Shown: positions 46,918-56,538, counted from the first letter of the stretch. The stretch is DNA of 64,000 nucleotides from APNM01 sp040361335 (GCF_040361335.1 NZ_APNM01000011.1:1-64000), one strand, 5' to 3'. Made by a program: numbers and translations. The notes: generated from the letters alone by a model not told the origin.

Positions 46918-49068
46918 ATGCAGAAGTCCTACATCATGTCGATGGACGCCGGCGGCACGATGACCGACGTGTTCTTCGTCGACCGTGACGGCAAGTTCGT
47001 GGTGGGCAAGGCGCAGACGACGCCGGACGACGAATCCGAGGGATTCGCCCATTCCTGCGCCGACGCGCTCAAGCAGTGGGGCAAGACCCCGGAACAGGTG
47101 TTCCCCGAGGTGATCACGGGCATCTACTCCGGCACGTCGATGCTCAACCGCCTGCTGGAGCGCAAGGGCCAGAACCTGGGCGTGATCGTGACCGCCGGCC
47201 AGGAGGATTATTTCCGCCTGGAACGGGGTATCCAGACCTACCTCGGTTATTCCTACCAGGACCGGCTCAAGGTGGTGACCCACCGTCACAACGAGCCGAT
47301 CGTGCCGCGCAGCCAGATGACGGGCGTGCGCGGCCGCATCGACTGCTTCGGCAACGAGGCCATCCCCCTCTACGAGAACGAGGTGCGCGACGCGGTCCGC
47401 AAGCTGATCGCGGCCAAGGTGCAGGGCATCGTGGTCAACCTGCTGTACTCGTACGCGAACTCGGCGCACGAGCAGCGGGTGCGCGAGATCGCGCTCGAGG
47501 AGATGGCCGAGGCCGGCGTCGAGATCCCCACCTACCTGTCCTCGGACCTGTATCCGGTGATGCAGGATTTCGCCCGCTTGAACACGGTCGCGGTGGAGGC
47601 CTACGCGGCCGAGCCCTCGCGCGGCCAGTTCCGCCGGATCGCGGACCGGGTGCAGAACTTCGGCGGCGACACCCAGCTGCGGGTGATGGCATCGCACGGC
47701 GGCACCATCTCCATCGACGCCAAGGAGCTCGCGCGCACGCTGATCTCGGGCCCCATCGGCGGCATGGTCGGCGCCCGCTACATCGCCGACAAGCTGGGCG
47801 AGAAGAACATCGTTTGCTCGGACATCGGCGGGACCTCGTTCGACCTGGGCCTGATCACCGACGGCGAGTTCACCATGAAGGCGCAGCCGGACATGGCGCG
47901 CTTCATGCTCAAGCTGCCCCTGATCGACATCGACTCGGTCGGGTCGGGCACCGGCTCCTACGCCCGGGTCAACCCGGTCTCCAACCGCATCGAGATCGGC
48001 CCGGACTCGGCCGGCTCCAAGGTGGGCATGTGCAACCCGCAGGCCAGCGAGACGGTACCGACGCTGTCCGACTGCAACGTCCTGCTGGGCAACCTCAACC
48101 CCTACAACTTCCTGGGCGGCGACGTGGTGCTGGACCCGGACGCCGCCTACCGGGGCATCAAGGAGCACATCGCCGATCCGCTCGGGCTCGACCCGTACGA
48201 GGCGGCCGAAGGCGTGCTGGAACTGTTCGAGGATCACCTGCGCAACGAGGTGTTCGCCCGCATCTTCGGCAAGGGTTACTCCCCGGACGACTACATCCTG
48301 TACGGCTACGGCGGCGGCGGTCCGCTGCACGTCTGCGGCTACACCAAGGGCCTGAAGTTCTCGGACGTCATCGTGCCGGCCTGGGCCGCGGGCTTCTCCG
48401 CCTTCGGCTGCGCCTGCGCGGACTTCGAGTACCGCATCGACCGCACGGTGAACGCCGCCTTCCCCGCGTCCGAGATCGATCCGGCCGGCTTCGAGGCCGC
48501 TTTCGAGGGCTACGCCAAGCCGGTGAACGCGGCCTGGGCCGAGCTGGAGAAGCGGGTCGCGGACGAATTCGACAAATCGGGCATCGACTCGTCGCAGGTC
48601 GAGTTCAAGCACTACGCCCGCGTGCAGTACGTCGGCCAGCTCAACGACGTCGAGGTGCTGGTGGACTTCGACCGCGTCAGCGGCCCCGAGGACATGCAGC
48701 AGATCATCGACCGCTTCGAGTACGCCTACGCCAAGGCCTACTCGCGGGCCGCGCGGTCGCCGGAGTTGGGCTACCAGACCACCAATGTCGTGGTGACCGG
48801 CACCGTGCCGGTGGAGAAACCGGAACTGCCCGTGGAGGAACTCGCCGGCGAGACCCCGCCGGAGGAGGCCCGCAAGGAAGGCCGCAAGGTGTTCCGGGGC
48901 GGCCAGTGGCTGGACGCCGACGTATTCGACATGGACAAGGTGCGGCCGGGCAACCGCTTCCGCGCCGTGACCATCCTCGAATCACCGGCGACCACCCTGG
49001 TGATCCCGCCGGGCTTCGAGGCCTACCTCGACGAGCACCGCCTGTTCCACCTGAAGGAAACCAAATAA
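46918..49068 (+). CDS. acxA: acetone carboxylase beta subunit (HyuA-like)
   Basis: A 716-residue protein of the hydantoinase-A/acetone carboxylase group, matching the usual length of the beta subunit. The ATP-binding ASKHA-type loops are SMDAGGTMTDVFFVD near the N-terminus, and SDIGGTSFDLGLITDGEF and YGYGGGGPLHVCGYTKGL further on. With AcxB and AcxC it converts acetone and bicarbonate to acetoacetate at the cost of ATP; this subunit is thought to activate substrate by phosphorylation. CGGAGGAGATCC precedes the ATG. AcxB follows after 25 bases. Confidence 0.92.
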   Translation: MQKSYIMSMDAGGTMTDVFFVDRDGKFVVGKAQTTPDDESEGFAHSCADALKQWGKTPEQVFPEVITGIYSGTSMLNRLLERKGQNLGVIVTAGQEDYFRLERGIQTYLGYSYQDRLKVVTHRHNEPIVPRSQMTGVRGRIDCFGNEAIPLYENEVRDAVRKLIAAKVQGIVVNLLYSYANSAHEQRVREIALEEMAEAGVEIPTYLSSDLYPVMQDFARLNTVAVEAYAAEPSRGQFRRIADRVQNFGGDTQLRVMASHGGTISIDAKELARTLISGPIGGMVGARYIADKLGEKNIVCSDIGGTSFDLGLITDGEFTMKAQPDMARFMLKLPLIDIDSVGSGTGSYARVNPVSNRIEIGPDSAGSKVGMCNPQASETVPTLSDCNVLLGNLNPYNFLGGDVVLDPDAAYRGIKEHIADPLGLDPYEAAEGVLELFEDHLRNEVFARIFGKGYSPDDYILYGYGGGGPLHVCGYTKGLKFSDVIVPAWAAGFSAFGCACADFEYRIDRTVNAAFPASEIDPAGFEAAFEGYAKPVNAAWAELEKRVADEFDKSGIDSSQVEFKHYARVQYVGQLNDVEVLVDFDRVSGPEDMQQIIDRFEYAYAKAYSRAARSPELGYQTTNVVVTGTVPVEKPELPVEELAGETPPEEARKEGRKVFRGGQWLDADVFDMDKVRPGNRFRAVTILESPATTLVIPPGFEAYLDEHRLFHLKETK

Positions 49069-49093
49069 CCGGGCGCGACCGGAGGAGAGAGTC

Positions 49094-51307
49094 ATGAGTC
49101 AACCCGCTGAGCAATTGAAACCCCGCCCGATCGGCTGGGACGGCAAGACACTGAAGGAGATGACCGAGGAGTCGGCGCGGCTGTTCGAGGAGACCGGGCG
49201 CTATTACGGCGTCGAGGATCTGACCCTGCTGCGCGAGCAACCGATCCTGTACGAGAAGATCTTCTCGCGGCTGCGCGGCGGCCTGGTGAACGCCCGCTCG
49301 ACCGCCCTCAACATCTCGGCCTCGCCGATCGTGCGCGAGCTGGGCGAGCTGTCCTTCGCCCTGTACACGCCGGAGGGCGATTCCATCGCCCTGTCCACCG
49401 GCATCATCGTGCACGTGCACACGATGTCGGACGCGATCAAGTACATGATCCGCAACAACTACGAGGAAGTGCCCGGCATCCGCGAGGGCTACGTCTTCTG
49501 CAACAACAACTCCATGATCGGCGACGTGCACACCGCGGACGTGCACACCATCATCCCGATCTTCCACGAGGGCGAACTGCTGGGCTGGGCCGCGGGCGTC
49601 ACCCACGAGGTCGATGTCGGCGGCATCAATCCGGGCTCCATGTGCTACGGCCACGCCGACCGCTACGGCGACGGCATCCTGGTGTCCTCGGAACTGGTGG
49701 GCGAGAACGACGAGTTCTACGAGCACTACCTGCAGCGCTGCCGCGAGTGCGTGCGCGGCGAGATGTACTGGGTGCTGGACGAAAAGACCCGCCTGACCGG
49801 CGCGCAGATGGCCCGGCGCCAGTTGCTGCGCACGGTCGAGGAGGTCGGCGTCGACACCTTCAAGACCTTCATGCGCGAGGCCATCGAGGAAGGCCGCCGC
49901 ACGTTCCTGGAGCGCAGCAAGCTGATGCTGGTGCCCGGCCGCTACGAAGCCCCCAGTTTCACCGATCTGCCGTGGCAGGACGACGTCAACGTCCACAACA
50001 ACGCCCGCAAGGACATGATGATGCACGCCCCGCTGTCGATGACGGTCAAGGGCGACGGCCAGGTGGAGATGTCCTTCGAGGGCGCCAACAAGTGGGACTA
50101 CCACTCCTTCAACTGCGCGCCGTCGCCGATGCAGGGCGCCATGTGGGTGCAGCTCACCCAGACCCTCTGGAACTCGGACAAGATCAACGACGGCGCCTAT
50201 TTCGCCACCGACCTGAAGCTGCCCTACGGCTCCTGGGCGAACCCGGACTGGGAGAAGGTATCCACCACGCTCACCTGGTTCTTCCTGATCCCGGGCTGGT
50301 CGGGCATGATCCGGTCGCTGGGGCGCTCCTATTTCGCCCGCGGCTACCTGGAGGACATCTCCGCCAGCTATTGCACGTCCTGGAACCTGATGCAGGGCGG
50401 CGGCCCCAACCAGTACGGCGTCGACGGCGCCTTCACCAACTTCGAGGTGTCCTGCGGCGGCACCGGCGCCCTGTACGTCAACGACGGGCAAACCGCTTGC
50501 GCCGCCATGTGGAACCCCGAGGGCGACATGGGCGAGGTCGAGTCCTGGGAGTCGATGGAGCCGCTGCTGTACCTGGGGCGCGGCGTCAAACCCAGCACCG
50601 GCGGTCCGGGCAAGTACCGCGGCGGCACCGGATCGGAGGCGGTGCGGATGCTGTACAACGCGCCGTACCAGACGATCTTCAACGGCGGCGAGGGCCACAC
50701 CTTCTCCAGCTACGGCATCTTCGGCGGCTACCCCGGCTGCTCGGGCTATCGCCACAACATGCACGGCACCGACATGCGCGAGCGCATCGCCCGCCAGGAG
50801 GAACTGCCGACGCTGGACGGCGATCCCGAGGACAGCGGCATCAGCGCCCGCTGCAATGCCGAGGTCGAGAACTTCGACATGAAGGCGATCCAGGGACCGA
50901 AGCAGTTCGAGGAATACGATGTCTACCTGAGCATGAACCGCGGCGGCCCCGGTCTCGGCGACCCGCTGGAGCGCGACCCCGCGGCCGTGGTGGCGGACAT
51001 CAACGCGGGCGAGGTCCTGGCGCGGTTCGCGCGTTCGCTGTACGGCGTGGAGATGGACCGCGGCGAGGACGGCAGCTATGTCCTGGACGCGGCGAAGACC
51101 GAACAGACCCGCCAGGCCATGCGCCAACAGCGGCTGGATCGGGCCGAGGACGCGAAGGACTTCTTCGACCGCCAGCGCCAACGGGTGCTGGACAAGGACT
51201 TCATCAAGCCGGTCCGCGACATGTACAAGTCGTCCATGGACCTGTCCGCGGAGTGGAACGAGAAGTTCCGCGAGTTCTGGGACCTGCCGGCCGACTGGTC
51301 GCTGTAA
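49094..51307 (+). CDS. acxB: acetone carboxylase alpha subunit (HyuB-like)
   Basis: A 737-residue hydantoinase-B-family protein, the large subunit that holds the catalytic metal in characterised acetone carboxylases. Conserved pieces include EGDSIALSTGIIVHVHTMSDAI, NNSMIGDVHTADVHTIIPIF and VTHEVDVGGINPGS, in which the His/Asp residues are candidate manganese ligands. The C-terminal half has GGAGGP-like GPGLGDPLERDP. It is preceded by GGAGGAGA and lies between acxA and acxC in the usual gene order. It is slightly shorter than the Xanthobacter protein as I recall it. Confidence 0.92.
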   Translation: MSQPAEQLKPRPIGWDGKTLKEMTEESARLFEETGRYYGVEDLTLLREQPILYEKIFSRLRGGLVNARSTALNISASPIVRELGELSFALYTPEGDSIALSTGIIVHVHTMSDAIKYMIRNNYEEVPGIREGYVFCNNNSMIGDVHTADVHTIIPIFHEGELLGWAAGVTHEVDVGGINPGSMCYGHADRYGDGILVSSELVGENDEFYEHYLQRCRECVRGEMYWVLDEKTRLTGAQMARRQLLRTVEEVGVDTFKTFMREAIEEGRRTFLERSKLMLVPGRYEAPSFTDLPWQDDVNVHNNARKDMMMHAPLSMTVKGDGQVEMSFEGANKWDYHSFNCAPSPMQGAMWVQLTQTLWNSDKINDGAYFATDLKLPYGSWANPDWEKVSTTLTWFFLIPGWSGMIRSLGRSYFARGYLEDISASYCTSWNLMQGGGPNQYGVDGAFTNFEVSCGGTGALYVNDGQTACAAMWNPEGDMGEVESWESMEPLLYLGRGVKPSTGGPGKYRGGTGSEAVRMLYNAPYQTIFNGGEGHTFSSYGIFGGYPGCSGYRHNMHGTDMRERIARQEELPTLDGDPEDSGISARCNAEVENFDMKAIQGPKQFEEYDVYLSMNRGGPGLGDPLERDPAAVVADINAGEVLARFARSLYGVEMDRGEDGSYVLDAAKTEQTRQAMRQQRLDRAEDAKDFFDRQRQRVLDKDFIKPVRDMYKSSMDLSAEWNEKFREFWDLPADWSL

Positions 51308-51326
51308 GCGCCGAGGAGAGACAGCC

Positions 51327-51818
51327 ATGAGCACCTATACCATCGACCAACTGCGCCAGCTCAAGAACGGCACCATCGACGCCTACTCGCTGCACGACAT
51401 GCAGTCCCACTTCAAGGACCCGGACCGGTTCTTCAAGATGCTGCAGGTCTGGCAGGAGAGCGTGGACTGGGACGACGAGATCATCCTGCCGCTGGCCGAG
51501 CACCTGTTCGTGGTGCGCAAGCCCGACGGCAAGCGGATCATCAAGTCGACCTGGGGCCACGAGTACTGCGAGGCGCACGAGAACTGGAAGCTCCACGCCA
51601 AGGTCTTCGTGCGCAACTCGGAGGCGCAGTTCGACGAGATCTATCCCCGGAAGATGGCCTGCCACCCGGACTGGATGGAAATCCGCGAGTACTACGACCC
51701 GATCAGCGGCGTGTTGCTGGAAGTCGAGGCGGTGCCGCCCGGCTACCCGGCGGTGCACGACTTCAAGCCCGATATCGACACCTTCTACCGGGACTGGCTC
51801 GGGCAACCGCTGAACTGA
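51327..51818 (+). CDS. acxC: acetone carboxylase gamma subunit
   Basis: A 163-residue small subunit. It has a Cys/His-rich core, STWGHEYCEAHENWKLHAKV and MACHPDWMEIREYYDPISG, that fits the zinc site of known gamma subunits. The end, GYPAVHDFKPDIDTFYRDWL, is also typical. ATG at 51327 follows GAGGAGAG and a 19-base gap after acxB; a longer in-frame reading upstream overlaps acxB and is not used. Presence of all three subunits indicates a complete acetone (or butanone) carboxylase. Confidence 0.93.
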   Translation: MSTYTIDQLRQLKNGTIDAYSLHDMQSHFKDPDRFFKMLQVWQESVDWDDEIILPLAEHLFVVRKPDGKRIIKSTWGHEYCEAHENWKLHAKVFVRNSEAQFDEIYPRKMACHPDWMEIREYYDPISGVLLEVEAVPPGYPAVHDFKPDIDTFYRDWLGQPLN

Positions 51819-51877
51819 TACGCCGGCCGCCCGCGTCCCCGGCGCTCCGGCACCGGGGCCGCGGCTTGTCGGTACGC

Positions 51878-51906
51878 TTGGCATCCCCACGGTACCTGCG
51901 TATATT
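51878..51906 (+). promoter_or_regulatory. sigma-70 promoter for the AraC gene
   Basis: TTGGCA (51878-51883), a 17-base spacer and TATATT (51901-51906). The predicted leader is about 75 bases. This would let the regulator be transcribed separately from acxABC. Confidence 0.6.
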
Positions 51907-51987
51907 CGGGACAGGGTTATTGGACATGCTCGCGCCCGCGCGCGTCGGCACCGTTCGTCGTGCCGCGGTCCGGGCCAGGACGTTCCC

Positions 51988-52881
51988 ATGACCGACCCGA
52001 TCAAACCGGAACAATTGCCCCGCTGGGTGCCGGGAGAAATCACGCTCGACAGCGGCGCCCTGGGCTGGCAAGGCATGTACCTGCGGGGCTACCGCTACGG
52101 CCCCTCGGATGTGCCGGTGCCGCCGATGCAGGACTACATGATCGTGGTCTACGGCCGCGGCGTGACACCCATGGCACGCCAGTGCGACAACCGCTGGCGC
52201 AACGAGCGCGTGGCCCCCGGCGACGTCTCCCTGCTCACCCACCGCGTGCACTCGCACTGGCGCTGGAGCGAGGGCATCGAGGTCAACCATCTCTACCTGT
52301 CGCCGGCCGAGCTGGCCCGCGTGGGCAGCGACGTCTTCGACCGCGACATCGAGGACGTCGAGCTGTTCGACGTCCTCAAGGCCGACGATCCCTGCCTGGC
52401 GCACATGGTCTGGAACCTGGCCGCCGAGGCCAGCGGCCCCGGCGTCGGCGGCCGTCTGTACGCCGATGCCGTGATGCTGCAGACCTGCGTGCATGTGCTG
52501 CGCAACTACGCCAACGTCGTGTTCCGCACCCGCGACCGGGCGGGCGGGCTGTCGCCCCGCCAGCGGCGGCAGTTGCTGGAATACATGCGCGAGAACCTGG
52601 GCGCCGCCATCACCCTGGCCGACCTGGCGGCGGTCGCGGGACTGAGTCTCTACTGTCTCGCCCGCCGGTTCCGGGCCGAGTTCGGCATGCCGCCGCACGA
52701 GTTCCTGGTACGCGAGCGCCTGGACGCCGCCATGCGCCTGCTGCGGCGCGGCGACCTGCCGCTCAAGGCCGTGGCCGCCCAGTGCGGCTTCTCCGACCAG
52801 AGCCACATGACCCGAGTCTTCCGTCGACTGACGGGCATCACGCCCGGCCGCTACCGCAGCGAACAGCGCCAGGCGCCGTAA
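51988..52881 (+). CDS. AraC-family transcriptional regulator next to acxABC
   Basis: A 297-residue regulator. The C-terminal AraC domain has both helix-turn-helices: TLADLAAVAGLSLYCLARRF and PLKAVAAQCGFSDQSHMTRV, ending FRRLTGITPGRYR. The N-terminal cupin-like sensing domain (QDYMIVVYGRGVTPMARQ, APGDVSLLTHRVHSHWRW) resembles AraC proteins that respond to small molecules. It lies 169 bases after acxC with its own promoter. Control of acxABC is an inference; described acx operons generally use a sigma-54 activator, which is not seen in this window. Confidence 0.88.
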   Translation: MTDPIKPEQLPRWVPGEITLDSGALGWQGMYLRGYRYGPSDVPVPPMQDYMIVVYGRGVTPMARQCDNRWRNERVAPGDVSLLTHRVHSHWRWSEGIEVNHLYLSPAELARVGSDVFDRDIEDVELFDVLKADDPCLAHMVWNLAAEASGPGVGGRLYADAVMLQTCVHVLRNYANVVFRTRDRAGGLSPRQRRQLLEYMRENLGAAITLADLAAVAGLSLYCLARRFRAEFGMPPHEFLVRERLDAAMRLLRRGDLPLKAVAAQCGFSDQSHMTRVFRRLTGITPGRYRSEQRQAP

Positions 52882-53189
52882 CCCACCCGGACGACCGCGC
52901 CGACGGCTCCACCTTGCCGCCCCGCCGGGAATCGCGCCTCAATCCCTCCTCCAAGGAATGCCGACAGGCGCCCGAGCGGGCGCGTTGCCGGATTGCAGCC
53001 GTATCCGCCGGACCGGGCGGAACACCGTCTTAATGATTCAGAAATCATCGACTGACCGCACCCTCGCATCATCCGTGGTATCCGGCTGTCGCTATATTTC
53101 CAAGCAATAACAAATTATTGCGACCGCGGTTGACACGGGCTTGTTAATGATAATATTGTCATTTAAAAGCGGGCCCAGGAGGAGATACC
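52882..53189. other. 308-base intergenic region with promoter and operator
   Basis: The first 150 bases are G+C-rich and featureless. The last 120 become A+T-rich. They contain TTGACA (53130-53135), an 18-base spacer and TATTGT, the palindrome described next, and an AGGAGGAG box (53177-53184) before the GTG start at 53190. Confidence 0.6.
53148..53161. promoter_or_regulatory. shared regulon operator, site 1 (flavin monooxygenase)
   Basis: TGATAATATTGTCA, form TGAYA-N4-TRTCA, extendable to an 18-base near-palindrome AATGATAATATTGTCATT and flanked by TTTAAAA. It overlaps the -10 region of the promoter and ends 28 bases before the start codon. Confidence 0.75.
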
Positions 53190-54578
53190 GTGACCCGGAA
53201 AATGCATCTGAACGCCTTTACCCAGTGCTCCATCTGCCACCATTCGAAGGGGCAATGGAAGCATCCCCTGGATCGGACCTCCACCGGGTACCGCGACGTC
53301 GGCTACTGGGTGGACCTCGCGCGAACGCTGGAACGGGGCTGCTTCGACAGCCTGTTCCTGGCCGACGTGCACGGCACCTACGATGTCTACAAGGGCTCGC
53401 GCGAGACCGCCGTCAAGCACGCCGTGCAGATACCGGGCAACGACCCCACGGTGATCATCCCGGCGATGGCCCATGCCACGTCGCACCTGGGCTTCGCCTG
53501 CACCTACAGCACCACTTACTTCCCGCCGTACCAGACGGCCAAGCTGTTCTCGAGCCTGGACCATCTGTCCGACGGCCGGGTGGCCTGGAACGTGGTGACG
53601 TCCTATCTCAACGACGCCAACAAGAATTTCGGCATCACCGAGCCGCTGCCGCACGACCAGCGCTACGATCGCGCCGACGAGTACATGGATGTGGTCTACA
53701 AGCTCTGGGAACATTCCTGGGAGGAGGACGCGATCGTGCGCGACGTTGAGGCGGACACGCACACCGACCCGGCCAAGGTGCACGAGATCAACCATGTCGG
53801 CGAGTGGTTCAACGTGCCCGGACCACACATGTGCGAGCCCTCGCCGCAGCGCACCCCGGTGATCTTCCAGGCCGGTCAGTCCGGCCGCGGCAACGAGTTC
53901 GCGGCGCGGCACGCGGAGGCCATCTTCTGCATCCACCCGAACACCGAGCTGGCGGCGCCCGGGGTGAAGTCGGTGCGCGAGGCGGTGGCCGCCGAGGGCC
54001 GGGCGCCGGACGACGTCAAGATCATCCAGGGCGTGGCGGTGATCGTGGCGCCCACCGACGAGGAGGCGCGGCTCAAGGAACGGACCTGCCGCCGTTACGC
54101 CAGCCCGGAAGGCGTGCTGGCGTTGTTCAGCGGCTGGGCCGGTATCGACATGTCGGAGTTGGCCTCCGGCAAGAACCTCGAGGAATACGAGTCGAACGCG
54201 ATCCAGGGCGTGCTGAGCTTTTTCAGCAAGATCGCGCCCGACCGCGAATGGACCGTCGACGAGATCGGCGAGTTCATGGCCATCGGCAGCCTGATGCCGA
54301 AGATCGTCGGCAGCCCGGCGACGGTCGCCGACGAGCTGGAACGCTGGATGGCGGAGGCCGACGTGGACGGCTTCAACGTGCATGCCGTGACCCAGCCCGC
54401 CGGGTTCGAGGACTTCGTGGACCTGGTCGTGCCCGAGCTGCAGCGCCGGGGACGGCTGCGCACGGACTACGAGGGCAGCACCCTGCGCGAGAGCTTTTTC
54501 GGCGCCGGCCGCCGGCGGCTGCCCGAAACCCATGTCGCGCACCGGGCGCTTCCGCCGTGGCGGAAAGCCGGCGCCTGA
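53190..54578 (+). CDS. two-component FMN-dependent monooxygenase, DmoA/DszA-like
   Basis: A 462-residue luciferase-like monooxygenase of the NtaA/SnaA/DszA group that uses FMNH2 made by a separate reductase. Recognisable segments are LARTLERGCFDSLFLADVHGTYDVYKGS, TTYFPPYQTAKLFSSLDHLSDGRVAWNVVTSYLND, RYDRADEYMDVVYKLWEHSW and PSPQRTPVIFQAGQSGRGNEFAA. By recollection the nearest characterised members are dimethylsulfide monooxygenase DmoA and dibenzothiophene-sulfone monooxygenase DszA. A sulfide, sulfone or related small molecule is a possible substrate. GTG start, with AGGAGGAG upstream. The reductase is encoded at 56539 under a matching operator. Confidence 0.9.
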   Translation: MTRKMHLNAFTQCSICHHSKGQWKHPLDRTSTGYRDVGYWVDLARTLERGCFDSLFLADVHGTYDVYKGSRETAVKHAVQIPGNDPTVIIPAMAHATSHLGFACTYSTTYFPPYQTAKLFSSLDHLSDGRVAWNVVTSYLNDANKNFGITEPLPHDQRYDRADEYMDVVYKLWEHSWEEDAIVRDVEADTHTDPAKVHEINHVGEWFNVPGPHMCEPSPQRTPVIFQAGQSGRGNEFAARHAEAIFCIHPNTELAAPGVKSVREAVAAEGRAPDDVKIIQGVAVIVAPTDEEARLKERTCRRYASPEGVLALFSGWAGIDMSELASGKNLEEYESNAIQGVLSFFSKIAPDREWTVDEIGEFMAIGSLMPKIVGSPATVADELERWMAEADVDGFNVHAVTQPAGFEDFVDLVVPELQRRGRLRTDYEGSTLRESFFGAGRRRLPETHVAHRALPPWRKAGA

Positions 54579-54649
54579 GCGCGTCGCCGTTGAACTCGCG
54601 GCCCGGCGGCTTATGATGTCGGCAACGTCACAGCGGAACCCAGGATTCG

Positions 54650-55258
54650 ATGCCAGCGCCGAAGCGACGGGTGCGCCTGTCCCAGGAAGAACGCCGGGCC
54701 CAGCTCATACGATGCGCCGTCAAGGTGGCCGCCGCGAAGGGGCTGGGCCGCTTCGTGCACGCGGACGTGGCCCGCGAGGCCGGGGTGTCGGTCCCCACCG
54801 CCTTTCTCTACTTCCGCAACCGCCAGGCCCTGCTGACCGCGGTGATCGAGGAGGTCGACCGCTTCTACATGCGCATGGCGCGCGAGCATCACAACTCGGG
54901 CGCGTCGCCGCTGGAAGCCGTATGCGATCACCTCCGGCACTTCGGCGATTCCGTGGACGAGGAGCCCGACTACGCCATGATCTGGCTCGAATGGAGCACC
55001 CTGGTCCGCAACGACTTCGGACTCTGGGACGCCTTTCTCGACTTCCACGAACGCGTGATCCGGATCCTGGCCCGGTCCATCCGACGCTGCCAGAGGGAAG
55101 GCACGGTGCCGGCCAGCATCTCGGCACCCGACAGTGCCCGCCTGCTGACGGCCTCGTCCCATGCTCTCGCCCAGCTCAAGTTCATGAAGCGCAACCGGCG
55201 GATCGTGCAGCGCTATATAGACCAATCCCTGCAGATGGCCTTGCAGCGGCAATCCTGA
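54650..55258 (+). CDS. TetR-family regulator of the monooxygenase cluster
   Basis: A 202-residue TetR protein. SQEERRAQLIRCAVKVAAAKG and FVHADVAREAGVSVPTAFLYFRNRQALLTAVIEEVDRFY form the DNA-binding domain. The C-terminal helices (YAMIWLEWSTLVRNDFGLWDAFLDFHE) recall BetI/RutR-like members. It is the only regulator within the cluster, so it is the best candidate to bind the 14-base TGAYA-N4-TRTCA sites before the monooxygenase, reductase and Baeyer-Villiger genes. Upstream of its own start only a weak variant (TGATGTCGGCAACGTCA, 54613-54629) is seen. Confidence 0.88.
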   Translation: MPAPKRRVRLSQEERRAQLIRCAVKVAAAKGLGRFVHADVAREAGVSVPTAFLYFRNRQALLTAVIEEVDRFYMRMAREHHNSGASPLEAVCDHLRHFGDSVDEEPDYAMIWLEWSTLVRNDFGLWDAFLDFHERVIRILARSIRRCQREGTVPASISAPDSARLLTASSHALAQLKFMKRNRRIVQRYIDQSLQMALQRQS

Positions 55259-55280
55259 TCTCCGACTCCGGGGCCCGGAG

Positions 55281-56471
55281 ATGAGCGCGGCTCACGGCAA
55301 CGCCGAGCGCGAGCGGCCCGCCTGGATCCTGCCGGTCATCGTGCTGTCGCAGTTCGCGGCGACCTCGCTCTGGTTCGCCGGCAACGCGGTCCTCCCGGAC
55401 CTCCAGGCGAGCTGGGGCCTGCCGGCCACCGCCGTCGGCACCGTCACGGCCGCCGTCCAGATGGGCTTCGTGGCCGGAACACTGTGCTTCGCCATCCTCA
55501 GCGTCTCCGATCGCCACCCGCCGCCGACGGTTTTCCTGTGCTGCGCCCTGGCGGGCGCCGCCTGCAACCTGGCCATCCTGGCGATGCCGGCCGGGCTGGG
55601 GCCGCTGCTGGCGCTGCGTTTCGCCACCGGTTTCTTCCTCGCCGGCATCTATCCGGTGGGCATGAAGATCGCGGCATCCTGGTACCGGGACGGACTGGGC
55701 CGGGCCATCGGCTACCTGGTCGGCGCCCTGGTCGTGGGCACGGCATTCCCGCACCTGCTGCCGGGCCTGAGCGCCGGACTCGATTGGCAACGTGTCTTGA
55801 TCACGGTGTCGGCGATCGCCGCCGCGGGCGGGCTGGCGATCTACCTCCTGGTACCCGCGGGACCGTACCTGCCGGGACGGACCCGTTTCGACATCCGCGC
55901 GATCCCGCGCATCTTCCGGTCCCGCGACCTGCGTTCCGCCGCCTTCGGCTATTTCGGCCATATGTGGGAGCTGTATGCCTTCTGGGCGTTCGTCCCGGTC
56001 GCGCTCGCCGCGTACGCGGCGAAGACCGGCCTGCCCGACCTCAACGTGCCGCTGTGGTCCTTCGCGGTGATCGCCGCGGGTGCCGCCGGGTGCGTCGTCG
56101 GGGGTCTGATCGCGCGCCGCAGGGGCAGCGCGCCGGTGGCGTTCTTCCAGCTCGCCTGCTCCGGGCTCGCCTGCCTGATATCGCCCCTGTTGTGGCATGC
56201 GCCGCCGGCCGTTTTCCTGGTCTTCCTGCTGTTCTGGGGCGTCACGGTGGTCGGGGATTCGCCCCAGTTCTCGGCCCTGACCGCACAGACGGCGCCGCGC
56301 GAATACGTCGGCACGGCGCTTACCATCGTCAACTGCATCGGCTTCACGATCACCGCGGTCAGCATCCAGGCACTGACGCTGCTGAGCACGGTCCTGGACC
56401 CCGCGTTCCTGTTCCTGGCGCTCCTGCCCGGACCACTTTTCGGGCTCGCCGCCAGCCGCCGTCTCCTGTGA
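55281..56471 (+). CDS. MFS transporter
   Basis: A 396-residue major-facilitator protein with about 12 helices. N-terminal VIVLSQFAATSLWFAGNAVLPDL, the central loop RSRDLRSAAFGYFGHMWELYAFWAFVP and GDSPQFSALTAQTAPREYVGTALTIVNCIGF are typical of the CynX/NimT-like or NNP-like group. It begins 22 bases after the TetR stop and should be co-transcribed with it. It could import the substrate of the neighbouring monooxygenases or export a product. Confidence 0.87.
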   Translation: MSAAHGNAERERPAWILPVIVLSQFAATSLWFAGNAVLPDLQASWGLPATAVGTVTAAVQMGFVAGTLCFAILSVSDRHPPPTVFLCCALAGAACNLAILAMPAGLGPLLALRFATGFFLAGIYPVGMKIAASWYRDGLGRAIGYLVGALVVGTAFPHLLPGLSAGLDWQRVLITVSAIAAAGGLAIYLLVPAGPYLPGRTRFDIRAIPRIFRSRDLRSAAFGYFGHMWELYAFWAFVPVALAAYAAKTGLPDLNVPLWSFAVIAAGAAGCVVGGLIARRRGSAPVAFFQLACSGLACLISPLLWHAPPAVFLVFLLFWGVTVVGDSPQFSALTAQTAPREYVGTALTIVNCIGFTITAVSIQALTLLSTVLDPAFLFLALLPGPLFGLAASRRLL

Positions 56472-56510
56472 CCGGGTCCGGCCGGGCCGATTGACCGACC
56501 GCCCATTTCC

Positions 56511-56524
56511 TGATATTTCTATCA
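56511..56524. promoter_or_regulatory. shared regulon operator, site 2 (flavin reductase)
   Basis: TGATATTTCTATCA, form TGAYA-N4-TRTCA, followed by TTAAAG. It overlaps the -10 position of a promoter with TTGACC at 56491-56496 and ends 14 bases before the reductase ATG. Confidence 0.7.
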
Positions 56525-56538
56525 TTAAAGCGCAAGCC

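Noticed and set aside
54613..54629. Fourth regulon operator before the TetR gene (TGATGTCGGCAACGTCA)
   Set aside because: The arms are mismatched and the spacing is longer than in the three good sites; kept only as a weak possibility.
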